From Pokkaliibacter sp046614695 (GTDB lineage: Bacteria > Pseudomonadota > Gammaproteobacteria > Pseudomonadales > Balneatricaceae): a DNA stretch of 56,849 nucleotides. This document shows positions 8,431 to 17,394 of the stretch, in pieces. The stretch is from contig NZ_JBKKHQ010000029.1 in assembly GCF_046614695.1 (NCBI RefSeq), forward strand, positions 1 to 56,849. Reading direction: 5' to 3'. Position 1 is the first letter of the stretch. Every line of letters begins with the position of its first letter. The notes under the pieces were generated by a model that was not told where the DNA came from, did not search any database, and saw nothing but the letters and a program-made list of their open reading frames with translations. The position numbers were made by a program, and so were the translations under genes.

Positions 8431-9561
8431 TCAGGAATCTGCTTTACGATCAGAAAGATGTGGATCCTCCGGGGGATTGTCGCTCGACAGCTCCGAATAG
8501 TGAAGCGAGTCATTATGATAGAGCGCGCTTAATTTGTAGCCCTTGAAGGCATGAGCAAGCAATACACGGATCACAGCAGCAACGGGAAGCGCCAGCAAAA
8601 CGCCGACAAAGCCAAACAGCTGCCCGCCAGCCAGAACCGCAAAAATGACAACAACGGGGTGAAGTCCGATTTTGTCGCCGACCAGATTAGGCGTCAGCAC
8701 CATTCCTTCCAGCATCTGGCCAACCCCGAAAACCACACACACCCATACCAGTGGCAGCATGGTATCGAACTGCATCAGCGCCGCCAGAAGTGCAGCTCCC
8801 AGGCCTACAATGACCCCAAGATAAGGAACAATACTCGCAAGGCCAGCCAGAACACCGATCAGTAATGCCAACTTAAGACCAACAAGAGCCAGGCCGATAG
8901 CATAGATCACGGCAAGGCATCCCATAACCGTCAACTGACCACGAACAAAGGCACCAAGCACCTCATCACACTCTTTGGCCCAGGTACTGATCATAGGCTC
9001 AATATTGCGCGGTAGACTTTCCCTCAAGCGTTCAACCATGACATCCCAGTCACGCAGAAGATAAAAGGTGACGACAGGCACCAACGCCAGATTGGCAAAC
9101 CAGGTAATCATACTAAGGCTGGACTTGGTCGCTTTGGCGATGAGCATCGCCACCACATCAGTGGTCTGAGACAGGTTGCTTGCAATGGCTTTCTTCGCCT
9201 TATCGGCGGTAGAGCCGTTAATATCAACGCCAGTCCAATGCTCAATCATGGGGATAAACTTCTGCTGAGCCATGGCCCAGCCTTGAGGAATCAACTCAAC
9301 CAGCGTCTCTAACTGTCTCCCCAAACTGGGAATGACCAACAGCATCACGGCCAGCATAAGCAGTGTCATCACCACAAATACGACCACCACAGCCGCTGTT
9401 CTTCCTAGCCCCTTGGCTTCCAGACGATCAGCGATAGGGTCAGCCATATAGGCAATCAGCATGCCTGCAATAAAGGGAGACAGGATAGGTAAGAGCAGAT
9501 AGATCATCACCGCCGCGATGGCGATAAGCGCAAGTGTCCAGCGCTTTTGCAGTTCATTCAT
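8431..9561 (-). CDS. AI-2E family inner-membrane transporter (PerM/YdgG type)
   Basis: Polytopic membrane protein of 376 residues with about eight hydrophobic segments in the AI-2E/PerM arrangement. There is a pair at the N-terminus, a large periplasmic-type stretch at about 90-150, then clustered C-terminal helices with GVLAGLASIVPYLGVIVGLGAALLAA, the family signature. Members are putative secondary transporters and the substrate here is unknown. ATG 9561 is chosen because AAGGAG lies nine bases upstream; longer in-frame starts lie inside the preceding gene. The 8-bp overlap with the DUF2066 gene indicates translational coupling. Confidence 0.88.
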   Translation of the reverse strand: MNELQKRWTLALIAIAAVMIYLLLPILSPFIAGMLIAYMADPIADRLEAKGLGRTAAVVVVFVVMTLLMLAVMLLVIPSLGRQLETLVELIPQGWAMAQQKFIPMIEHWTGVDINGSTADKAKKAIASNLSQTTDVVAMLIAKATKSSLSMITWFANLALVPVVTFYLLRDWDVMVERLRESLPRNIEPMISTWAKECDEVLGAFVRGQLTVMGCLAVIYAIGLALVGLKLALLIGVLAGLASIVPYLGVIVGLGAALLAALMQFDTMLPLVWVCVVFGVGQMLEGMVLTPNLVGDKIGLHPVVVIFAVLAGGQLFGFVGVLLALPVAAVIRVLLAHAFKGYKLSALYHNDSLHYSELSSDNPPEDPHLSDRKADS

Positions 9562-10654
9562 CAGTCGAGGCTCCTTGCCAGCGAAGATTGATGTGTTGCT
9601 CATCTCCCCCAATCACTAGACTGAGAGCAGCATCCCTGGTCAGGGCATTGATTAATGTCTGTCGCTCAGCGCCGGTCAGCACTTTGACTTCTACCTGATC
9701 CTTACTGACAGCATTCAATTCATACGATGATAACAAAGGTAGGGACGCCAAACGGTTTTCCAAGCGTTGGAGACGATTAAAATCCGTAATATTGCTCACC
9801 GTCAGAAAATAAGCTCCTCCCTGACTGGCCTGCGCCAGACGACTTTCTGCTGACAGCAACGTGGCCGCCTTATCCATGACTTTCTCCGCCATCTCTTCAC
9901 GATCAGCGGCAGTAAGGCCAAAGTCCTTATCCTCACCACTTGGCAACATGAGCCGCCAGCGGCCTTCCCAATTATCGCCATTACGAGTCAGGCGCCCAAT
10001 CAGCTCAGCATCAGCTTCATAACGCCGAGAGGCGTCCTGAACAGGCTGCTTGAAACCTCCCCAGACACGACTCGCATCAATGGCTAGCTCATCCTGAAGA
10101 TCCAGCAACGGTCGAACAAAAGGCACCCCTCTCAACTGCGCCTGCTGTTGCAGTGCGACCGCCAGCGGAGAGTTCGTTTCCAGGACTCTATCGCCATCAT
10201 CTTGCTGAACAGCGAGCCAGAGAACAACTTTGCTACGATTTACGGGCCAGGCAGTCAGACTGGCTTGCTGGTAGAGCTTATCCAGCGCTCCCTGATCAAC
10301 ATTCAATGCCAGTGCATAAGGCGCTTTACTATTATCGACACTTAACACCTGATAGTCGCGAATGTAGTCATCAGGCTTATCCAGCGCATGCAGCACATAG
10401 GGGTTCTTCATGAGATCCGCATCGCCTAGCTGACGCAGCAAAACACGCTGAACCCCTGCTTTTTGTGCAGCAGCTTGCTGAGTAGCATCATTGGCAGTCA
10501 TGCTAACCTGAGCACTGGCATAGTCTTCTATCACCTGCGCATGTACCTGTGAGCTTAGCCCCAGCAGAACAGCGACGAGCTTTAGAAAGCCGGCTCCGGG
10601 CATCGAGAATGATGATCGAACTGGGTTATGCGTTCTCTCTAGCTTATTCAACAT
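9554..10654 (-). CDS. DUF2066 secreted protein
   Basis: A 366-residue protein matching the DUF2066 family by context and sequence character. It has an N-terminal export signal (core FLKLVAVLLGLSS, cleavage around VHA-QV) and then a soluble domain of about 330 residues with no recognised catalytic motif. ATG 10654 is preferred over the longer ORF start because it is preceded by AAGGGG and leaves a plausible signal peptide; the internal Met at SFSMPGAG is an alternative. It begins the leftward unit with the AI-2E permease and hda, divergent from purM, the order seen in pseudomonads and relatives. Molecular role unknown. Confidence 0.78.
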   Translation of the reverse strand: MLNKLERTHNPVRSSFSMPGAGFLKLVAVLLGLSSQVHAQVIEDYASAQVSMTANDATQQAAAQKAGVQRVLLRQLGDADLMKNPYVLHALDKPDDYIRDYQVLSVDNSKAPYALALNVDQGALDKLYQQASLTAWPVNRSKVVLWLAVQQDDGDRVLETNSPLAVALQQQAQLRGVPFVRPLLDLQDELAIDASRVWGGFKQPVQDASRRYEADAELIGRLTRNGDNWEGRWRLMLPSGEDKDFGLTAADREEMAEKVMDKAATLLSAESRLAQASQGGAYFLTVSNITDFNRLQRLENRLASLPLLSSYELNAVSKDQVEVKVLTGAERQTLINALTRDAALSLVIGGDEQHINLRWQGASTDE

Positions 10655-10865
10655 CCGACCCCTTCCCCTGTTAGAATGCTCTATTCTAAGGACATCTGAC
10701 GGTAAAGACAGTTCCACAGTGCGCAAAGGATGAGGATAATCTATCGCTCACCATGCGCTTTGCTGATAAACTAGCGCACCGTCTTATGACACCCCGATAC
10801 GGGCCGTCGTTGCTTGATGACAGAACCCGAACCCTCTTCACTTTGATAGCGTTGGATCGAGGACA

Positions 10866-11915
10866 ATGACCTCCACTGAGCAAAAAAAATCTCTGAGTTA
10901 TAAAGATGCTGGCGTAGACATCGATGCCGGTAACGCACTGGTCGATCGCATCAAAGGGGTTGCGGCACGCACCAAGCGCCCAGAAGTTCTCGGTGGTCTT
11001 GGTGGTTTCGGCGCGCTTTGTGAAATTCCCGCAGGCTACCGCCAGCCGGTTCTGGTTTCCGGCACCGACGGTGTAGGTACCAAATTACGTCTGGCCATGG
11101 ATCTTAAAAAGCATGACACCATCGGTATCGATCTGGTGGCCATGTGCGTGAATGATCTGGTGGTTGCTGGTGCAGAACCGCTCTTCTTCCTGGACTACTA
11201 CGCAACTGGCAAGCTGAGCGTTGATATTGCCGCTGACGTAGTGGGTGGCATCGGCAAAGGTTGTGAGCTGGCTGGCTGCGCGCTGGTTGGCGGAGAAACT
11301 GCCGAAATGCCAGGCATGTATGAGGGTGAAGATTACGACCTGGCAGGCTTCTGTACCGGCGTTGTTGAGAAGTCTGAAATTATTGATGGCAGCAAAGTGA
11401 AGAGTGGTGACACTCTGATCGCTCTGGCTTCCAGCGGTCCTCATTCCAACGGCTATTCTCTTGTACGCAAAGTTATTGAAGTGAGTGGCGCGGACCTTTC
11501 CAAAACACTGGAAGGCACCGATAAGTCACTGGCAGATGCGCTGATGGAACCTACCCGCATCTACGTTAAAAATCTGCTAAGCCTGATGAAAAGTGTGCAG
11601 GTTAATGCACTGGCACATATCACCGGCGGCGGTCTGCTTGAGAACATTCCGCGCGTTCTGCCTAAAAATGCCAAGGCGGTACTAGATGCTGCCTCATGGG
11701 AACTGCCTGCTGTTTTCAAATGGCTACAGGCAGAGGGTAATATCGAACAGCGCGAAATGTATCGCACCTTTAACTGCGGCGTGGGCATGGTTATTTGCGT
11801 ACCTGCTGAAGCCGCCGATAAAGCATTGGCGGAACTGACCGCTGCTGGCGAAAACGCCTGGGTTATTGGCCAGATTGCTGATGCCACCGAAGGCGACGAG
11901 CAGGTCGAGATCTAA
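10866..11915 (+). CDS. purM: Phosphoribosylformylglycinamidine cyclo-ligase (AIR synthetase)
   Basis: Fifth step of de novo purine synthesis: ATP-dependent closure of formylglycinamidine ribonucleotide to aminoimidazole ribonucleotide. The 349-residue length and motifs are typical: YKDAGVDIDAGN at the start, SGTDGVGTKL, a CALVGGETAEMPGMY loop and HITGGGLLENIPRV. Cytoplasmic dimeric enzyme. Its stop codon overlaps the purN start by one base (TAATG), a classic coupled pair. No PurR-like operator was recognised in the 211-bp divergent region upstream. Confidence 0.97.
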   Translation: MTSTEQKKSLSYKDAGVDIDAGNALVDRIKGVAARTKRPEVLGGLGGFGALCEIPAGYRQPVLVSGTDGVGTKLRLAMDLKKHDTIGIDLVAMCVNDLVVAGAEPLFFLDYYATGKLSVDIAADVVGGIGKGCELAGCALVGGETAEMPGMYEGEDYDLAGFCTGVVEKSEIIDGSKVKSGDTLIALASSGPHSNGYSLVRKVIEVSGADLSKTLEGTDKSLADALMEPTRIYVKNLLSLMKSVQVNALAHITGGGLLENIPRVLPKNAKAVLDAASWELPAVFKWLQAEGNIEQREMYRTFNCGVGMVICVPAEAADKALAELTAAGENAWVIGQIADATEGDEQVEI

Positions 11916-12562
11916 TGAAGCGTATTGTTGTACTGATCTCTGGTAGCGGAAGTAACCTGCAGGCGATTATTGATCATCTGCAAGATCAGGACTACGGCAC
12001 TATCTGTGCGGTTATTTCTAACCGCGCAGAAGTCATGGGCTTAGAACGTGCGAAAAAAGCAGGCATTGATGCCTTAACACTTTCGCACAAGGCCTTTGAT
12101 AGCCGCGAAGCCTTCGACGCAGCGTTGCAGGAACAGATCGACATTTATGAACCTGACTTGGTCGTTCTGGCTGGATTTATGCGTATTCTTACGCCTGAGT
12201 TCACGCGCCACTATGCAGGCCGCATGTTCAATATCCACCCCTCACTTTTGCCTTTGTATAAAGGGTTACACACTCACCGCCAGGCTCTCGAAGCCGGAGA
12301 CAAACGCCACGGCGCGACGGTGCACTTTGTAACAGAGGAGCTTGATGGCGGCCCGCTACTGATTCAGGGCGTGGTGCCGATTCTGGAAAGCGACTCTGAG
12401 GATGAGCTTGCTTCGCGCGTTCATCAAGTCGAGCACAAGATCTATCCCATGGCCGTTGAATGGTTTTGCCGGGGCCGGGTTGCTCTTGAGAACGGCCGGG
12501 TAATACTGGATGACCATCCTCTGGAACGAAGCGGTTATCGATACGAGCTTGAAAGCTGCTAA
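11915..12562 (+). CDS. purN: Phosphoribosylglycinamide formyltransferase
   Basis: Third step of de novo purine synthesis, transferring a formyl group from 10-formyltetrahydrofolate to GAR. The 215-residue protein shows ISGSGSNLQAIID at the N-terminus (phosphate loop), the catalytic segment FNIHPSLLPLYKGLHTH and the HFVTEELDGGPLL loop with the catalytic Asp. It overlaps purM by one base and ends in front of an intrinsic terminator, so purMN is a two-gene operon. Confidence 0.97.
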   Translation: MKRIVVLISGSGSNLQAIIDHLQDQDYGTICAVISNRAEVMGLERAKKAGIDALTLSHKAFDSREAFDAALQEQIDIYEPDLVVLAGFMRILTPEFTRHYAGRMFNIHPSLLPLYKGLHTHRQALEAGDKRHGATVHFVTEELDGGPLLIQGVVPILESDSEDELASRVHQVEHKIYPMAVEWFCRGRVALENGRVILDDHPLERSGYRYELESC

Positions 12563-12587
12563 AAGGCTCATTACAGTCATCTCCAAT

Positions 12588-12610
12588 AAAAACGGCTTCA
12601 GGCCGTTTTT
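12588..12610 (+). terminator. Intrinsic terminator of purMN
   Basis: AAAAACGGC (12588-12596) pairs with GCCGTTTTT (12602-12610) over a 5-nt loop, 25 bp after the purN stop. Confidence 0.92.
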
Positions 12611-12754
12611 ATCATTTATATGGTATCAACTTGATAAGACTGAACTTTTCCTCAATATCTAGTTACCACCAGTATCACAAGTGCAGCATACAACCTGCCT
12701 AACCACTCGATGAGTACTGGTCGAGAAGTCAGTTTTAAGTACAAAGGTCCCGAC

Positions 12755-13441
12755 ATGAAAACATTTTGGATTGCTCTGCTGCTCATCGTAGCGCCATCAT
12801 CCTATGCCGCTCCGCTTGAAGCATTCAAAGCAGAATATAGCGCTGAAATTGATGCTGGTATTGAGCTGAATGCGAAGGCCACACGCACGCTAACCCAAAT
12901 TGATGCGACTCATTGGAAGCTTGATATCTTTATTACCCACGCACTTGCCAGCCTGCGAGAGACAACAACATTTGAAGTCAAAGACAACTCCCAGGTAGTA
13001 CCCACGCATTATGAGTTTCTCCGTAAGGTACTTGGTAGCAAACGTCAGGCTATTTTGGATTTTGACTGGAACAAAAACCGTGTGCACAACCTGGTGCAAT
13101 CCAAACCCTGGAGCATGGATATTCCCGCAGATGCTCAGGATAAGCTGAGCTATCAGGCCCAATTATTATTTGATATCAATAAAGGGGCAAAAACCTTCAC
13201 CTACCCGGTCGCAGGAGGCGGTAAACTTGAAGATTATCGCTTCAGGATCACTGGCCAAGAGCAGGTAAAAACGCCAGCGGGTACCTTTGACACCGTTGTT
13301 TTAAAACGTGTCAGGGAAGAAGATGCCAATCGCGAGACAACGATTTGGCTGGCACCAAGCCTCAACTATCAAATTGTTAAACTTGAGCAGATTGAAAAGG
13401 ATGATAAAACCTATCGATTACTGCTTGAGTCGCTTAAATGA
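12755..13441 (+). CDS. DUF3108 periplasmic protein
   Basis: A 228-residue exported protein of the DUF3108 family, often found directly after purN in gammaproteobacteria. The signal peptide MKTFWIALLLIVAPSSYA-AP is clear and fixes the start at ATG 12755; the in-frame extension to 12710 would bury it. The mature part is a beta-rich domain with KTPAGTFDTVVLKRVREED and IWLAPSLNYQIVKLEQIEK, the family's C-terminal pattern. Role unknown, probably envelope related. It precedes yfcL by 19 bp. Confidence 0.85.
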   Translation: MKTFWIALLLIVAPSSYAAPLEAFKAEYSAEIDAGIELNAKATRTLTQIDATHWKLDIFITHALASLRETTTFEVKDNSQVVPTHYEFLRKVLGSKRQAILDFDWNKNRVHNLVQSKPWSMDIPADAQDKLSYQAQLLFDINKGAKTFTYPVAGGGKLEDYRFRITGQEQVKTPAGTFDTVVLKRVREEDANRETTIWLAPSLNYQIVKLEQIEKDDKTYRLLLESLK

Positions 13442-13460
13442 TCCAACCTGGAAGTCTACG

Positions 13461-13724
13461 ATGTCTGAATATTACGTGTTTGGTGAAGCGGCAGAAGAGC
13501 AGCTTCGGAGTATGGAACACAATGCACCGGATGACGCACTCTATGCTTACTCCTATCTGCTGGGTCACGTTAGCCTGATCCTTGCAGATGAAGGAGATTC
13601 CAAAGAAGAATTCAAGGCGCGCATGGATGAAGCGCTGGATGCCAGTCTGGCAGTTGATCGCTTGAGTGAGGATGATAAAACCCAGATTCTGGGTCTCTGG
13701 CAGCAAGTACAAAAAGCAGCCTGA
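13461..13724 (+). CDS. yfcL: YfcL family protein
   Basis: An 87-residue all-helical acidic protein. The segment DDALYAYSYLLGHVSLILADEGD aligns by eye with [20 protein letters not shown] of E. coli YfcL, and the C-terminal LSEDDKTQILGLWQQ also matches the family pattern. No function is established. The start at ATG 13461 gives the family's length; longer in-frame starts lie inside the DUF3108 gene. Likely co-transcribed with the gene upstream. Confidence 0.8.
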   Translation: MSEYYVFGEAAEEQLRSMEHNAPDDALYAYSYLLGHVSLILADEGDSKEEFKARMDEALDASLAVDRLSEDDKTQILGLWQQVQKAA

Positions 13725-13827
13725 AAGCGCATACACGCTGACATATAACGCCAGTTTGATGATTTTTGTTTTATGTTGGCTTGGCTTTTCTTAAGCTGTA
13801 GGTAATTGGCCCAGAAAGAGACAGTCA

Positions 13828-15351
13828 ATGGACCAGCGGTTCGAGCAACGGCTCAAGCAATGCACTAAACTTCCCAGCCTTCCAACAGTGGCCATCCAAC
13901 TAGTGGATGCCGCCGGGCAACCTGATCTGGATCCTGATGATATTGAAACCATCATCAGTAAAGATCCCGCGCTGGCAGCAAAAGTGATCAGGGTGGCCAA
14001 CTCGCCACTGTATGGTCAGCTACATAAAACCCAGAACCTGAGCCAGGCCATCATCAAACTGGGCCTGCATAGTGTTATTACCCTTTCACTGTCCTTTAGC
14101 ATCATCCAGAATCTTCGCCCCTCTGATGGCTCCCGACTCCTTGAGCTCTGGAAACGCAGCTTTATTGCCTCGATTGTTGCTCGTCTGATTGGCCAGTTAC
14201 ACCATCTGCCTAATGTAGAAGATCTTTTTCTGGCTGCTCTGCTACAGGATATTGGGATTCTGGCATTTGACGCTGTCGATAGTGAATATCTTGGCATGTT
14301 GCAGGAAACCAAAACCCATCAGGACATCCTGCGTCTGGAAAGACAAATATTTAATACCGACCATACTGAAGTTGGCCATTGGTTGCTGAAACGCTGGAAT
14401 TTCCCGGAGCTACTCTGCGATTCAGTCCAGTTCAGCGATGACCTCACCATCACTGATGATGATGAAGATAAGTGCAAGTTTATGTCTGTCATCGCATTAT
14501 CCGGGCGCATTGCAGATATCTGGCTGCACCCTAGCGTTCGTCAGGCATCGTTCACCGCCATGATCGCTAATCAGAAGCTGGTTCAGCTGAGCGATGAGCA
14601 ATTTCAGAGCATCATCGACTTTATCACTACTCAAATGGAAGGCTTCGGCACCCTCTTCGATCTGAAGCTATTCAATTCCCAGCAAGCAGAACAAATTCAG
14701 GAAACCGCCTCAGAAGTTCTGGCTATTCGGAACCTGACTCTTCTGCGCGAAATCCGGCGCGAGAAAGAGAAGATAGAAGTACTGGAAGAAGAAAAGCGTG
14801 AGCTGGAAGAACAAGTTAAGCGCGATCCATTAACTGGCCTTTATAACCGCCGCTATTTAGATCAGATCATCGCACTTGAGTTTAACGAAGCAGTCCTTCG
14901 CAACTGGTCTTTAACAGCATTCTTTATCGACCTTGATAATTTCAAAGAGATTAATGATAACTACGGTCATACCTCTGGAGATGATGTACTCAAGTGCGTT
15001 GCCCGTTATCTTGAGAAGCAGCTACGACGTAGTGATATCGTTTGCCGCTATGGCGGTGAAGAATTCCTGATTCTCTTGCCAGATACCAGCCTTGATAACG
15101 CTCAGCGTCTAGCAGAACGTTTGCATGAAGGCATCGGCCTTCTGCCCTGCTCTTCGGTGGATGGAAACCAAATTAGGATTTCCACCTCAATTGGTGTTGC
15201 CTGTCATGACAAGAACCATGTCTTTGAAGATGCACAGGCACTAACAACCGCGGCAGATAAAATGCTTTATAAGGCTAAACACGCTGGACGAAATCGGATT
15301 GAGGTTTACCGACAGCCTGGACGCCCATCAGAGGCAACAACGCCGGCCTGA
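13828..15351 (+). CDS. HDOD and GGDEF domain protein, probable diguanylate cyclase
   Basis: A 507-residue cytoplasmic signalling protein. The N-terminal HDOD domain (about 10-215) contains LPSLPTVAIQLVDAAG and ISKDPALAAKVIRVANSPLYG. A charged coiled coil (about 300-335, REKEKIEVLEEEKRELEEQ) links it to a C-terminal GGDEF domain opening with DPLTGLYNRRYLD. The active-site loop is intact as GGEEF (409-413), and the inhibitory I-site RRSD lies at 400-403. It should therefore make cyclic di-GMP with product feedback. HDOD domains are regulatory and the signal is unknown. A terminator follows. Confidence 0.9.
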   Translation: MDQRFEQRLKQCTKLPSLPTVAIQLVDAAGQPDLDPDDIETIISKDPALAAKVIRVANSPLYGQLHKTQNLSQAIIKLGLHSVITLSLSFSIIQNLRPSDGSRLLELWKRSFIASIVARLIGQLHHLPNVEDLFLAALLQDIGILAFDAVDSEYLGMLQETKTHQDILRLERQIFNTDHTEVGHWLLKRWNFPELLCDSVQFSDDLTITDDDEDKCKFMSVIALSGRIADIWLHPSVRQASFTAMIANQKLVQLSDEQFQSIIDFITTQMEGFGTLFDLKLFNSQQAEQIQETASEVLAIRNLTLLREIRREKEKIEVLEEEKRELEEQVKRDPLTGLYNRRYLDQIIALEFNEAVLRNWSLTAFFIDLDNFKEINDNYGHTSGDDVLKCVARYLEKQLRRSDIVCRYGGEEFLILLPDTSLDNAQRLAERLHEGIGLLPCSSVDGNQIRISTSIGVACHDKNHVFEDAQALTTAADKMLYKAKHAGRNRIEVYRQPGRPSEATTPA

Positions 15352-15356
15352 TCAAT

Positions 15357-15390
15357 AAAAAAGCCCCCGAACATTCAGGGGCTTTTTTTT
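15357..15390 (+). terminator. Bidirectional terminator between convergent genes
   Basis: AAAAAAGCCCC (15357-15367) pairs with GGGGCTTTTTT (15378-15388) around a 10-nt loop, with T-runs on both strands, between the convergent GGDEF and XRE-cupin genes. Confidence 0.92.
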
Positions 15391-15412
15391 ATTCGATTTG
15401 CATTAGCACCGG

Positions 15413-15961
15413 TTAAAGCGATGGAGGATTATTCGCACTCACAACAATGCACTCTTCAGTGCCGGGGTTTCGAAAACGGTGAGGTAGCTGACTATCAAAA
15501 AAATATCCGTCACCTTTACCCAGCACCCGGGTTTCACCATCCACAGTCAGTTCCAGCAACCCTTGAATGACGACACCTCCCTCCTGACCTTCATGGGTCA
15601 ACATATCTTCGCCGGTATCTGAACCTGGCGGATAAAACTCGTGCAGGACAGAAAGAGTGCGGTTGGGATAGTGATACCCTACAACTTTCAGCGCAATATT
15701 GCTGTGGCCGAGATTGGGGTGCTCTTGAGCCGAATAGAAGTACTGTTTCTTCTGTGGCACATCAAGAGTAAAGAACTCCTGTAACGTCATCGGTAAGCCA
15801 TCCAGCACCTTCTTTAATGAAGAGACTGAAGGGCTGACACGGTTTTGCTCAATCAGAGAAATCGTACTGTTAGTAACGCCTGCACGTTTCGCCAATTCAC
15901 GCTGAGACAAGCCCTGCTGTTTGCGAACCTCTTTGAGCCGCTCCCCTACATCAATCGACAT
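15413..15961 (-). CDS. XRE-cupin transcriptional regulator (PuuR-like)
   Basis: A 182-residue repressor-type protein with an N-terminal helix-turn-helix (about 7-60, GLSQRELAKRAGVTNSTISLIEQNRVSPSV). The C-terminal cupin domain (about 110-180) has HEGQEGGVVIQGLLELTVDGE and FDSQLPHRFRNPG. The layout and length match PuuR and related regulators, which control putrescine or amine utilisation. Ligand and targets are not shown here, but a polyamine-binding protein gene lies about 9 kb away. An AT-rich imperfect dyad near 15990-16005, just upstream of the start, could be an autoregulatory site. Confidence 0.85.
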   Translation of the reverse strand: MSIDVGERLKEVRKQQGLSQRELAKRAGVTNSTISLIEQNRVSPSVSSLKKVLDGLPMTLQEFFTLDVPQKKQYFYSAQEHPNLGHSNIALKVVGYHYPNRTLSVLHEFYPPGSDTGEDMLTHEGQEGGVVIQGLLELTVDGETRVLGKGDGYFFDSQLPHRFRNPGTEECIVVSANNPPSL

Positions 15962-16123
15962 AGTCTTACCTTATTGATGACGCTAAGAGTGTTAAGAATA
16001 TTAAACAATGATGACTATTTAAGCTGCACAAACGTAAAGGCGCAAGGCACATTCCCCTGAGCACTGGACAAATCGTGTTGACTGGTCATTATGTAATCAA
16101 AGTTAAAGGTCGTTTGTATACTT

Positions 16124-16387
16124 ATGAATCAGCTAGACCTCTTTGATGCCCCTATTCCGAACCCTTGCGCAGGCGTCTGCACCGTGGACGAAAGAGGATT
16201 GTGCAAGGGATGCATGCGTAAGCGCGAAGAGCGCTTTCAATGGAATGAGTTTTCTAATACAGAAAAACTGCATGTTATTCAGCTGTGTAAGCAAAGGTAT
16301 AGAAGGAAAATACGCCTCCTGCGTGAGGCTAAAGCTCAGCAACAGGCTGCTTCACAAGCTCCGGAGCCGGATCTCTTTACAGAATAA
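16124..16387 (+). CDS. DUF1289 Cys-rich protein
   Basis: A small basic protein of 87 residues. The N-terminal NPCAGVCTVDERGLCKGCMRK holds the four cysteines (C-x3-C-x7-C-x2-C) that define DUF1289 (YdhL-like) proteins, followed by a helical Arg/Lys-rich tail. The cysteines probably bind a metal. Biological role unknown. It is divergent from the XRE-cupin gene and no clear intrinsic terminator follows. Confidence 0.85.
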   Translation: MNQLDLFDAPIPNPCAGVCTVDERGLCKGCMRKREERFQWNEFSNTEKLHVIQLCKQRYRRKIRLLREAKAQQQAASQAPEPDLFTE

Positions 16388-16565
16388 TTATGTCGCTACA
16401 TCCCATCATCGAAGTGTTTAGGGTTTACGCAAAAACACTTTAATGTACCAACTTTTCACATTATCAAGATATTCCCCTTAATTCTGCCGCCAGAGGCTTG
16501 CACCCTTCCGACCCTCCGCTTAACGTTGAGCTATAGCCCATCTTGACGGATAGGACACGAGACTC

Positions 16566-17360
16566 TTGACCAGAAAACTCTTCCCTTTACTGGCCCCGAT
16601 CTTGTTCAGCCTTTGCAGCACTGCCGCACTGGCAACAGAGAGCAGTACTCGCCCAGCCATTCTCAGCGGTCACCAGGAATACGCTCCCTTTATGTGGCGT
16701 AATGGTGATCACATTGAAGGAATGGCTGTTAATGTGATGCGTGAGGTGCTTAGCCGTCTGGGTGTAGATAGCCATTCACGTTACGTTGGACCGTGGAAAC
16801 GGGCGCAGAAAGCGCTCGCAGAAGGTGAAATAGACGTAATCTGTGCCGCTTATATCACTGATGAGCGAAAAGCCTACTCAGACTTCACCAGCGTTCCAAT
16901 CCACGCGGATCCCACAAAAGTATTTGTCAGAGCAGACAAAACGTTTCCCTTCAAAGAGTGGGATGATCTGAAAGGCAAAAACTTTGTCGAAATTTATGGT
17001 GAATCACAGGGTCAGGATTTCGATCATTGGCGCTTGGCAAATGCCTATATTCACTATGTCACACGTCGAATAGAGAGCTATAAGCTGCTTGAAAGCGGGC
17101 GCGTTGATGCTCTGGTCAGTAGCTACTACAGCACTTCTAACGCGATTAAAAAGCTAGGTTTCGCTGACAAGTTTATAGCCCTCGATCAACCCGTCATGAC
17201 ACTTTATCTCTACGCGCAGATTTCCAAAAAAAGCCCCTACGTCAAACTCCTTCCTGAAATTAACGCCGAGCTTCAGAAGATGACGGATGATGGCACACTC
17301 GAAAAGATGCTGGAGACGGCTCAGAAGAACTATAACGAGCAGATGAACCTGCCTGAGTAA
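16566..17360 (+). CDS. Periplasmic solute-binding protein, family 3
   Basis: A 264-residue SBP_bac_3-type protein. An N-terminal signal peptide (core LFPLLAPILFSLCS, cleavage near ALA-TE) is followed by HQEYAPFMWRNGDHIEGMAVNVMREV, the usual opening of the family, and EGEIDVICAAYITDERKAYSDF. The start appears to be TTG 16566, with AGGACACGAG upstream. No transporter permease or ATPase is adjacent, so it is an orphan; such proteins sometimes act as sensors. Ligand unknown, most likely an amino acid or amino-acid-like compound. Confidence 0.82.
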   Translation: MTRKLFPLLAPILFSLCSTAALATESSTRPAILSGHQEYAPFMWRNGDHIEGMAVNVMREVLSRLGVDSHSRYVGPWKRAQKALAEGEIDVICAAYITDERKAYSDFTSVPIHADPTKVFVRADKTFPFKEWDDLKGKNFVEIYGESQGQDFDHWRLANAYIHYVTRRIESYKLLESGRVDALVSSYYSTSNAIKKLGFADKFIALDQPVMTLYLYAQISKKSPYVKLLPEINAELQKMTDDGTLEKMLETAQKNYNEQMNLPE

Positions 17361-17394
17361 GCAGGCTCATCGGAGAAGAGCGGGGAAACATACC

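Noticed and set aside
8058..8546. 162-residue forward ORF across hda and the AI-2E permease end
   Set aside because: Opposite to recognised hda, with no motifs or start signal.
10655..10865. PurR operator in the divergent purM region
   Set aside because: No ACGCAAACG-like dyad could be found between the DUF2066 and purM genes.
16412..16440. AAGTGTTT/AAACACTT dyad as a terminator after the DUF1289 gene
   Set aside because: Loop of 13 nt and no T-run; support is too weak for a feature.
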